Source: Hahella sp050299855 (lineage in GTDB: Bacteria > Pseudomonadota > Gammaproteobacteria > Pseudomonadales > Oleiphilaceae). Taken from it: 64,000 bases of DNA. Below the pieces are notes generated by a model, which searched no databases, was not told the DNA's origin, and worked only from the letters and a program-made list of their open reading frames with translations. Each line of letters begins with the position of its first letter. The first letter of the stretch is position 1. The stretch spans positions 1 to 64,000 of the forward strand of contig JBNKWQ010000007.1 in assembly GCA_050299855.1 (NCBI GenBank). The letters run 5' to 3'. The position numbers and the translations under genes are program-made. Of this stretch, positions 1 to 7,028 are shown piece after piece.

Positions 1-2
1 GC

Positions 3-209
3 TGTTATCTGAAGGGGCAAGAAGGTAATGAAGTGCATGCATTACTGTGTGGTACAGGCTTCAACCTGAGAAAGATCTTGAAGAAGCTGGCCCAGCTTCT
101 TTGGGTCTTGAGGTTATGGCCGTCATCCACCGAAAAAATGAGGCTGTTGCTTCGACTTTACCTGTTTAATGAAGAGCAGATTCATTCAGAGCAACTCGCT
201 GTGGCCTGA
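3..209 (+). pseudogene. IS5-type transposase, C-terminal fragment (cut by the window edge)
   Basis: An open frame runs from the window start to a TGA at 207-209 and gives about 68 residues. It begins CYLKGQEGNEVHALLCGTGF and continues NLRKILKKL. The pattern LKG-x4-(D/E/N)-x-x-(H/N)-x-x-LC-x-x-G-x-N-(L/I)-R is typical of the C-terminal part of IS5-group DDE transposases. The start lies outside the window, so I cannot tell whether the gene is whole. Its presence inside Tn7 cargo suggests a nested insertion. No terminal inverted repeat could be assigned in 210-381, which otherwise shows nothing I recognise. Confidence 0.55.
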
Positions 210-381
210 AAAGTGGGGTTCTTCAGGGACGACTAAGTATAGTTGTAATTCCTCTATTGAGATCTGAATTTGATGTGGTGGAAAAAAGCCAGCCACAGCA
301 ATATCTGGGGGCAGCTGACTATGCTTTACCGCAAGTGTTGACTGTATTAAGTCTTATGTGGATTAAAATCAGTCAGACCTA

Positions 382-720
382 CTACTTGATGCTCTCTAGG
401 ATTGGCTTTGCAAGGCTTATGTAATGGGCCAGATACTTTTCGCTAGTTTTTCCGCCATCCCACACGTTGGATAGAGCCTCCATTATTAGTTCGCTTTTTG
501 TCGGGTCTGGCCGTTCATCAGTAATGTAGATGTCAATTTTCGCAAATTCGCAAATTTTTATGACGTTACTATTTATTCTACAAAAGTCCCCATTTAGTAT
601 TCTGGAAACCCGTGTTTTAGATATATGATGGATATCAGCTATTTTGCTTTGAGTTCCATGACTTATTGAATCTCTGAATTTTTCGAGGTCGCTTTGAATG
701 TCAGCTATTTTTCTATACAT
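382..720 (-). CDS. Small XRE-like HTH transcriptional regulator
   Basis: This 112-aa protein has a helix-turn-helix at about residues 22-44 (SKIADIHHISKTRVSRILNG), the spacing seen in lambda-repressor/XRE DNA-binding domains. The acidic C-terminal half has no domain I recognise. It is transcribed away from the methyltransferase operon, with 77 bp between the two start codons. That is the layout of an autoregulating controller, like the C proteins of restriction-modification systems. There is no obvious Shine-Dalgarno sequence before the ATG. A tandem 8-bp repeat lies directly upstream and may be its operator. The role in controlling the neighbouring operon is inferred from position. Confidence 0.7.
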   Translation of the reverse strand: MYRKIADIQSDLEKFRDSISHGTQSKIADIHHISKTRVSRILNGDFCRINSNVIKICEFAKIDIYITDERPDPTKSELIMEALSNVWDGGKTSEKYLAHYISLAKPILESIK

Positions 721-722
721 AT

Positions 723-738
723 AATTGCGAAATTGCGA
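723..738. promoter_or_regulatory. Tandem AATTGCGA repeat, candidate operator
   Basis: Two abutting copies of AATTGCGA (723-730 and 731-738) lie in the 77-bp divergent region between the HTH gene and the methyltransferase gene, 2 bp upstream of the HTH start codon. A repressor bound here would cover the translation start of its own gene and lie some 60 bp upstream of the operon start. A related stretch, CGCAAATTCGCAAAT, occurs inside the HTH gene near 541-555. Operator function is inferred from position and repetition. Confidence 0.35.
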
Positions 739-797
739 ATTTTGTGTGAGTATAACAAAAAAAAACTTTCACTCAACTGCTAAAATTTTTTAATCAA

Positions 798-1955
798 ATG
801 AAGAGTCTCGGCCAATTTTTTACCCCGTCGCACATTGCGCAACTCTGTTGCAAGAATCTTCAGTACCATTGTGGTGAAATTCTTGAACTCGGGAGCGGTG
901 GTGGGTCGCTTGCGCATGCAGCATTGAGTGCAATGAGTAAAGGGCGTTATACGGGGGTTGAGGTCGATGAGAATCTCTACAAGACGCTCGTGAAGGCATT
1001 TTCGGGTGAGAATATTATTTGGGGCGATGCTCTCGATGAGGGTGTAATAGAGAAGACCATAATAGATGCTGGTTATGATGCAGTTGTTGGAAACCCTCCC
1101 TTTATGTCGGTTCGGCCTAACTCTTCTAGGGTTAGGCAAATGCTTAAGGATTGTTTTCCTGGCTGCCACTCTTCATCAGCTTTGAGTAGAGCCGAAATGT
1201 ATTTTCTGGGCATATCATTTTCCCTTCTAAAAGAAGGGGGAAAGCTGTCGATGATATTGCCCAAGAATTTGTTTTCTTCTTCCCAATACACTGGGTTTCG
1301 CCAGGATCTTTTGAATGCCTGTCAAGAGGTCTCTTTCATTGAATTGCCTTCGAATGTTTTTTCAGGGGCTGAAGTTAATACTTGTATAATTCAGCTTACG
1401 AAAGGTATCCCAAACAATCAGCCTATTCTACTTAACCAGCTAAGCGCTGAGGGGCAACTCCGAAAACCGATTCATATTTCACGGGAAAATGCCGTCACGC
1501 GGATAGACTACACATATTATGATCTGGCTATGCAGCATAAGCTAGATAACTGTACGACTATAAAAGATCTTGGAGTAGATGTTCGCAGAGGTATTCACTC
1601 AAAAAGTGAATATGAAAAGCAGGGGACCTCATATTTTCACACCACACACTTTCCCGAGAATGAAAATTACGTTACGTTTGAGACGGACTGTGAGGGTAAT
1701 GTATCCGCAAGAGAGGGAGATATCGTTCTTCCAAGAGTTGGTACACGCTGCTTGGATAGGCAAGCGATAGTATCCAAAGGGTCTAGCATTATTACAGATT
1801 GTGTTTACCGGCTACGGGGTGAGGAAGTCCATATTGAGCTTCTTATGTCTGCGCTGTCTAGCCCCTTGGGGAAGCGGTGGAGAAAAATGCAGATGCGAGG
1901 GTCTTGTGCTCAGTTCATTTCGCGTGAGGGGATTCTCAGTTTTCCTGTAGCGTAG
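798..1955 (+). CDS. N6-adenine DNA methyltransferase with C-terminal target-recognition domain
   Basis: This 385-aa protein shows GQFFTP at residues 5-10 (motif X of Type I/IIG-like N6-adenine MTases), an SAM-binding motif I ILELGSGGGSL at 28-38, and the catalytic NPPF at 99-102. Residues from about 250 to the end resemble a Type I specificity/TRD segment (LGVDVRRGIHSK, then REGDIVLPRVGT). One chain therefore seems able both to choose its site and to methylate. There is no nuclease motif, and it is shorter than Type IIG enzymes. It is the first gene of a four-gene run and starts 77 bp from the divergent HTH gene. I infer that it marks host DNA as self for the rest of the cassette; an orphan MTase is the alternative. 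Confidence 0.85.
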   Translation: MKSLGQFFTPSHIAQLCCKNLQYHCGEILELGSGGGSLAHAALSAMSKGRYTGVEVDENLYKTLVKAFSGENIIWGDALDEGVIEKTIIDAGYDAVVGNPPFMSVRPNSSRVRQMLKDCFPGCHSSSALSRAEMYFLGISFSLLKEGGKLSMILPKNLFSSSQYTGFRQDLLNACQEVSFIELPSNVFSGAEVNTCIIQLTKGIPNNQPILLNQLSAEGQLRKPIHISRENAVTRIDYTYYDLAMQHKLDNCTTIKDLGVDVRRGIHSKSEYEKQGTSYFHTTHFPENENYVTFETDCEGNVSAREGDIVLPRVGTRCLDRQAIVSKGSSIITDCVYRLRGEEVHIELLMSALSSPLGKRWRKMQMRGSCAQFISREGILSFPVA

Positions 1956-2013
1956 TCATGTAGGCGTATACACTAAAGTTAGAATATGAATAAGATGAAA
2001 AGGGAACTTTACT

Positions 2014-2934
2014 ATGCAAGTCGGAGACTGGCAGCGACAGTTCATGAATCAAGTATTGGGTCGCGCTGAATACCTGTGCCGAAGCCAAATTTGGAAAATT
2101 GACATCGATACTCTATATGCATGGATGAGCAACTTCTCAGACCGAGAGGAACATCGGTACCTAGCATCTTATATCCTCAGTAAGCTCATATTTCGATCTC
2201 AGTTAATGCTGGAAGTTTCGTATAAAAGACAACTGGGGCTTTTTCTGAGAAATTATGTTAATGCTTGTGGGCAATTTCCCTATAAAACATTACCTAATTG
2301 GTTTGATTTCTTAAAGCGTCGACCTAAAAATAAATCTCCCGATTTATTCATTGCTCCTGTTAGGAGAGAAAATGATACCGGGGAATCAGGTAGCAGTGTA
2401 GTAAGGTGTCTAACAGCAAATTTGATCAATGAAAAGAGAGCTATCTCATTGCTGACCAAGACACCCTCGCAGCTAAAGGGGGCTATCATCGTATTGGTTG
2501 ATGATTTTGCAGGATCTGGGGACCAATTTACTGATTTTGCCAATGACGTAAAATTAGCCTCATGGATGGAGCATTGTTCAATCGCATACTCGCCCTTAAT
2601 GGCAAGGCAGGATGCGTTAACAAGATTGCAGGGTGACTACCCCAATGTAACCTTCATGCCAGCAGAAGTGTTGTCTAACGATTTAAATATTTTTAGCGGC
2701 AGAGATAGTGATTTACTGGAAAGCGATCAGGTAAACACTTATGCCGATTTAAAGAACTGTTATGAGGATATAAGAAAGAGGCATAATTTTTCTTCTGAAT
2801 ATTGGTGTGGCCGTAATGATGCCGGCCTTCCTTTAGCTTTTCAATGGGGATGTCCAAACCAGTCGATAGGGATTTTGTGGTTGAATGGTAAAAAAGGAAA
2901 CTGGCATAAACTGTGTGGGAGGCGTAGCGTATGA
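2014..2934 (+). CDS. Phosphoribosyltransferase-fold protein (PRTase-CE-like)
   Basis: This is a 306-aa protein. Residues 157-172 read AIIVLVDDFAGSGDQF, a PRPP-binding loop of the form hhhhDDxxxxG as in type I phosphoribosyltransferases. APVRREND and GESGSS at about 114-128 could form the pyrophosphate-side loop. The end (PNQSIGILWLNG...W..L.GR, about 281-303) resembles the tail of the PRTase-CE family known from predicted bacterial conflict systems. No metabolic PRTase substrate domain is seen. It is preceded by AAAAGGGA 13 bp before the ATG. Its stop overlaps the ATPase start (ATGA at 2931-2934), so the two are translationally coupled. The substrate, nucleotide or otherwise, is unknown. Confidence 0.65.
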   Translation: MQVGDWQRQFMNQVLGRAEYLCRSQIWKIDIDTLYAWMSNFSDREEHRYLASYILSKLIFRSQLMLEVSYKRQLGLFLRNYVNACGQFPYKTLPNWFDFLKRRPKNKSPDLFIAPVRRENDTGESGSSVVRCLTANLINEKRAISLLTKTPSQLKGAIIVLVDDFAGSGDQFTDFANDVKLASWMEHCSIAYSPLMARQDALTRLQGDYPNVTFMPAEVLSNDLNIFSGRDSDLLESDQVNTYADLKNCYEDIRKRHNFSSEYWCGRNDAGLPLAFQWGCPNQSIGILWLNGKKGNWHKLCGRRSV

Positions 2935-4910
2935 ACCTTCATGACATAGTCAATCATTTCTCAAGTGCACGAACAGAATTCTCTTCTCGCAACAAGAGTG
3001 TACTGGGTGCATTTGTCGTCCCTCCCTTTCTTAACCAGAATGACCTTGCGACTGCGAAACATTCGTTAGCTATTGAAGGAGGTAGAGGATGCGGAAAAAC
3101 GATGTATATCAGGTACTTTTCCCATTGGACGCAGTTTGACCCCCAAAATAGTGAGGTTACTGAGGACAGTATTAAATCTATAGTGCTGTATTGGAAGCCA
3201 GACACAATTTTTTGCCGTTCGATGAGTCAACCATGGTTAACTGAGCAGAACTCAAGAGTATTTTTCAATAGCCTAGTTGGGTACGAAATTCTCCTGGAAC
3301 TACTATGTGCGTTAACCAATATCGAGAATCACTTTCCTTGTATTGGAGAGGAGCTCAAAGAAGCTCAAGGTTTTTGGTCTGCGATATCGAGTATATCAGG
3401 GAAAAATCTTACGGAGATCTCCGAATGTAAAGAGTGGGCATCCGATCAGAGATATTTGGTTGAAATCAGTATTAATCAAAATGACGTTAAAGGGTTTCGT
3501 TATATTGAGCCGAAAGCTATGCTTAATCGCCTCCTCCCGGAATTGCTTGGAGGTGTAAAAACCTTATCAAGGTCGAGGTTTAAATTGTTTATAGATGAGT
3601 TCGAAAACCTTGCCCTATATCAACAAAAAATTATTAACGGCTACCGAAAGCATTCAGATGCTCTATTTAGTTGGAATGTCGCCCATAAACGTGACGCCCT
3701 TGTCACTCGTATGACGGACGGTGATGAACAGCTACAGGATCCCGACGATTATAGACAAGTTTGTATAGATAATTTGATTGATGATAGAGGATACCGTGTC
3801 TTTGCATCAGAGATCTTTTTACTGTATCTGCAAATGTCAGGTCTTGCCTCAGAAGATAGTAATATCCTTGATAGATATGATGTAGGTAGACGGGAGAATG
3901 TATCCTATAGAAAGGAGCAGTTATACCAGGACAAAGTTTTAACGATTGTAAAAAATATTCTTCCAACTCCAACTCTTAATCAATTAGCTGAAGAAGCGGT
4001 TTCACTTAAAGGGGTTCGGAATAGGATTGTAGAAAAGTTACTTAGTTTAGATATTCTTGATCGAGTAGCTGTGGAAAATCTTGTTAATAAATCTCCAGAT
4101 ATTGCCGTTACGACATGGCTGGTATGTGCTCAGCGTAATTTTTCGTCCAAAGAGTTAAAGCAATTCATCAAGGATGGCTGCCCATCTAAACATAGTTTTA
4201 AGCAAAAAATTGATACTTATTTATTTTCCGCACTCTTAAGTCTAAATAAAACGTTTTCATATTCTAGTATCCCTGTATATGCAGGGTTTGATCGGTTTTG
4301 TCTTCTTTCATCCAAAAATATTCGTCATTTTACTGAATTGTGCTATCAATCTTTAAAAAATATTCGTGATCAGCAATCAGATATCAGTGCTATAGAAGAA
4401 TTGCCGCCATTAACCTACGCATCAATGCATGAAGGAGCAATTTCGACGAGCGGTAATGCAGTTAAAGATATTAGTACTTTTAGTCCTAAAGGACAGTCCT
4501 TGTCAGCACTTGCTTATCGATTAGGTGATTTGTACGAACTAGCGTTAACACATAAAGGGCATACTGAACCGGAAGTAAATCATTTCTTCATTAAATCTGA
4601 TTATGGAACGCTAGCTGAAAATATCGAACTTATTATCAATCAGGCAAAGTGTTGGCGTGTATTAATTGAATTTGATTCAACTAAGGATCGTAATCCGGAT
4701 AAGTCTGCAGCATTTGAATACATGTTAAACCCGATTTATGCACCTTTTTTTGGGATTTCATACAGGAAAGCTCGAAATATAGGGCTAACCCAGGAGGATT
4801 TAACGACAATTTGCTTGGGGGATAACGATGAATATAACAGTCTTAGGAAACGCTTTATAGATAGGTGGGGCGGTAAAAAGAATGGACAAAGTGACCTCTT
4901 CCAAGATTAA
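2931..4910 (+). CDS. ORC/Cdc6-like AAA ATPase of a conflict-type operon
   Basis: This 659-aa protein has a Walker A EGGRGCGKT at residues 49-57 and a Walker B KLFIDEFENL at 218-227, followed by WNVAHKRDAL at 248-257, which may carry the sensor residue. The arrangement resembles ORC/Cdc6-like ATPases that pair with PRTase-CE proteins in predicted defence loci. Residues from about 350 on are likely helical or winged-helix sensor regions that I cannot assign to a family. It overlaps the PRTase gene by 4 bp and the next gene by 29 bp, so the three products are probably made in fixed ratio and may form one complex. A role as a DNA-sensing switch is inferred, not shown. Confidence 0.65.
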   Translation: MNLHDIVNHFSSARTEFSSRNKSVLGAFVVPPFLNQNDLATAKHSLAIEGGRGCGKTMYIRYFSHWTQFDPQNSEVTEDSIKSIVLYWKPDTIFCRSMSQPWLTEQNSRVFFNSLVGYEILLELLCALTNIENHFPCIGEELKEAQGFWSAISSISGKNLTEISECKEWASDQRYLVEISINQNDVKGFRYIEPKAMLNRLLPELLGGVKTLSRSRFKLFIDEFENLALYQQKIINGYRKHSDALFSWNVAHKRDALVTRMTDGDEQLQDPDDYRQVCIDNLIDDRGYRVFASEIFLLYLQMSGLASEDSNILDRYDVGRRENVSYRKEQLYQDKVLTIVKNILPTPTLNQLAEEAVSLKGVRNRIVEKLLSLDILDRVAVENLVNKSPDIAVTTWLVCAQRNFSSKELKQFIKDGCPSKHSFKQKIDTYLFSALLSLNKTFSYSSIPVYAGFDRFCLLSSKNIRHFTELCYQSLKNIRDQQSDISAIEELPPLTYASMHEGAISTSGNAVKDISTFSPKGQSLSALAYRLGDLYELALTHKGHTEPEVNHFFIKSDYGTLAENIELIINQAKCWRVLIEFDSTKDRNPDKSAAFEYMLNPIYAPFFGISYRKARNIGLTQEDLTTICLGDNDEYNSLRKRFIDRWGGKKNGQSDLFQD

Positions 4911-5820
4911 GTTAAAGGACTGGTACCTATTATCTCAGGAAGATATTGGGACCTCCATAAAAGGGAGGTATAGAGGGTTGCTCGTGGGATCTGATAATGA
5001 AATTGATCAGAGAACGCAGAACATGCATTCTGAGCTTGTCAAAGAAATACCTAATCATTTTAAAGTTCACTATTCCGTAAACGATGCGTCGTTGTCAATT
5101 GGAAATAGTTCTGCTTCCGTCCTTTCACTAAACGAACTCAAAATTGATAGTGATAGACTTCTGATTGATTCAACCTCGATGGGGTTTCCTGACTTACTGT
5201 ATACGATGCAGTGGGCAAGCGTTAATCGAATTGATTTTGACTTGATTTATTCTGAGCCTCATGAATACGAATATGTAGTCAGTAAAAATAGTCCCAAGAG
5301 GATATTTGAACTATCGGAAGATGGCGCAGGCATGATCATGCTCCCTTCATTCGCTTTGCCTCTCAACGAGAGTAGAGTAATAGTTTCGCTGGGATTTGAA
5401 GGGCACAGGTTTGGAGGGCTGATGGAGTCAGATGAATTCATAGCAAGCCGTGTTACCGGGCTAATTGGAATTCCTGCTTATACGCCAGGTTGGGAGATTC
5501 GAGCATTGGAGGCCAACTGGGAGGCGATGCAACGGGCTACTAATAGTTTTGACGCGAATTTTGATTTCGCCGGTGCCAACGATCCTTTGGCAAATTATGA
5601 GGCGATAAGTAAGTGCCATCAATCTGAAAAAGGCAAGAATCCATCTAAAAGAATGCCAATACTCCATTTAGTTCCTTTCGGTACCAAACCGGCCTCAATA
5701 GCAATGGCATGGTATGCAATTAACAATCAAGGAATAGGTATCATTTACGATTTTCTGCAAAAACGTAAAGATAAAACAAAAGGAATAAGGAATGTCCATA
5801 TTTGGTCATTTAAGAGCTGA
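4882..5820 (+). CDS. Unrecognised 312-aa third component of the PRTase/ATPase operon
   Basis: I do not recognise this family with confidence. The protein is soluble, with no signal peptide and no membrane segment. Visible landmarks are LLIDSTSMGFPDLLYTMQW at about 93-111, DLIYSEPHEYEYV at 119-131, VSLGFEGHRFGGL at 168-180, and IGIPAYTPGWEIRALEANW at about 196-214. The alternation of hydrophobic strands with Gly- and Ser-rich turns suggests a Rossmann-like alpha/beta fold. Its start lies 29 bp inside the ATPase gene, so expression is coupled to it. Being the least conserved-looking and last member, it could be the effector or an adaptor; that is inference only. Confidence 0.6.
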   Translation: MDKVTSSKIKLKDWYLLSQEDIGTSIKGRYRGLLVGSDNEIDQRTQNMHSELVKEIPNHFKVHYSVNDASLSIGNSSASVLSLNELKIDSDRLLIDSTSMGFPDLLYTMQWASVNRIDFDLIYSEPHEYEYVVSKNSPKRIFELSEDGAGMIMLPSFALPLNESRVIVSLGFEGHRFGGLMESDEFIASRVTGLIGIPAYTPGWEIRALEANWEAMQRATNSFDANFDFAGANDPLANYEAISKCHQSEKGKNPSKRMPILHLVPFGTKPASIAMAWYAINNQGIGIIYDFLQKRKDKTKGIRNVHIWSFKS

Positions 5821-5860
5821 TTGGTTAGTTATATAAATCTAGCTATCAACCATAAGCCTA

Positions 5861-5884
5861 ACTGCCATAACCGTAGATGGCAGT
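5861..5884 (+). other. 8-bp perfect hairpin after the cargo operon
   Basis: ACTGCCAT (5861-5868) pairs with ATGGCAGT (5877-5884) around an 8-nt loop, 40 bp past the stop of the 312-aa gene. There is no run of T after it, so it is at best a weak terminator or an mRNA 3'-end stabiliser. Confidence 0.35.
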
Positions 5885-5915
5885 ATTGATCTCAAAACGG
5901 ATAACCTCGGCTCGA

Positions 5916-6200
5916 CTAGCTGAAAAAGTCTTTTTGTTCACAGTAGGTGCTAGTCACATTTGAATATGCACTAATACCTTTTTTACAGGTGCGACAGCTG
6001 CCTGCCATGAGGTATGCGTCGAAATGGCTCAGCGCAATCCCACATCCGCCGCAATTACTAGATAGATCCTTTTTATGGACTGAACATTTGTTGTAACCAT
6101 GCAGCATCCAATTAATGGGAAACCAGTATTCCTGTTTCTTGGGGTGCCATTGCTGATTCCTCTGTGTTGGTGAGAATGGAATCAGTGTGTCGGCGTCAGG
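5916..6200 (-). pseudogene. Zinc-ribbon remnant resembling a TniQ/TnsD-type protein
   Basis: An open frame without an upstream start runs from just after a TGA (6201-6203) to 5916. The in-frame ATG at 6107 would give 63 residues, but the coding-like sequence begins well before it (PDADTLIPF..., then WHPKKQEYWFPINWML). Pairs of metal ligands are visible: CSVH, then CGGC, then CRTC. The layout W-x8-CxxH-x4-L-x3-CxxCG-x15-CxxC resembles the zinc-binding part of TniQ-family transposition targeting proteins. I read it as a decayed second targeting gene or an acquired fragment. An unrelated small zinc-ribbon protein starting at 6107 is the alternative. Confidence 0.4.
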
Positions 6201-6530
6201 TCAGGGAATATAGGGGGCTGATTCTTTGGCGCTTACAAAACAGCAGCAGTTAATGAAGAGCAAAAGTAGCAAAAAGGAAACCACCTAACCGGCCATCATA
6301 ATTGTCGCTGACCGGTCAAGATAGTTGACGTCTAACAGCCCCCTTAGGTAACTTTTTAACCAACCAGTCATTGAGCGCCTCTATAACTTCCTCTGCCGTA
6401 ACCAAGAAATTCTCCCCAAATCAGGTTGGTCAATAGTCTTCAACAAAACAGTTTCTCCTACTTGCAAACTTATGGTTCTCATGCCTAGCAAATGGAAGCA
6501 GGATCTGTATTAAATAAAAAATTCTCCTGA
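6201..6530. other. Gene-poor stretch between the zinc-ribbon remnant and the membrane-protein gene
   Basis: No intact gene is seen. On the minus strand, 6316-6420 is open and coding-like (ENFLVTAEEVIEALNDWL, ending KGAVRRQLS before a TGA) but has no ATG and is preceded by a stop. It may be the tail of a deleted gene. No insertion-sequence ends were found. Confidence 0.35.
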
Positions 6531-6953
6531 TTAACGGAATATACCGAAGGCGATGAGAAACGTTACTAAAACTGTTGAAACCCAAATAAGGATGCTTGAA
6601 ATCCCTAAAATGATTGAGAGGGGCGATCTTCTTATGGCGTTTAGGTGGTTTTCCCATCCTCCTACACTTACAGTAACAAAGGTATCTTCGAGTTTTGTTA
6701 TATAGGATGACAATTGCAATAGGCGGATCCGTATCCCAGCTTCGCGAATAATACCTAAGATAGCGATTCCAAAGGAAAGCCACCAAGCCACTTCATTAAT
6801 AGATTTAGTAGTATTCGAAAATAGCCAGCTATAGATAGCACCTAGACCTACAAATACTGTAGCTTCAAATATGTAACTTTGTCGGACCAAAAATAAAATT
6901 TCTGCTCGCAGAGCCTTATATTCTTCAATTTGGAATGTTTCTACACCATCCAT
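6531..6953 (-). CDS. Small membrane protein, three predicted transmembrane helices
   Basis: I chose the ATG at 6953 (140 aa) because an AAGGAG lies about 11 bp upstream on that strand; the longer frame from 7019 would overlap nothing useful and has a poor start. The protein has an acidic, amphipathic N-terminus (EEYKALRAEI), hydrophobic segments at about 26-45, 53-70 and 113-138, and a soluble loop at 71-110 containing GGWENHL. The EYKALR...TM-TM-IR...YI..LE...GWEN pattern resembles small uncharacterised membrane proteins found in many bacterial accessory regions. It follows tnsE by 75 bp on the same strand and could be co-transcribed with it. No function is known to me. Confidence 0.6.
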   Translation of the reverse strand: MDGVETFQIEEYKALRAEILFLVRQSYIFEATVFVGLGAIYSWLFSNTTKSINEVAWWLSFGIAILGIIREAGIRIRLLQLSSYITKLEDTFVTVSVGGWENHLNAIRRSPLSIILGISSILIWVSTVLVTFLIAFGIFR

Positions 6954-7028
6954 TTGTGCTGTCTCTCCTTGAGCCAAAAACAGGAACAGATGCATTATCT
7001 GTAGAAGTTGAATTCGCACCGAGTATGT

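Noticed and set aside
780..1169. 129-codon minus-strand frame inside the methyltransferase gene
   Set aside because: It lies opposite a protein with clear motifs and has no family features.
1..6500. Tn7 left end
   Set aside because: I searched by eye for repeats of the right-end 18-bp units and found none, so the left end should be outside the window.
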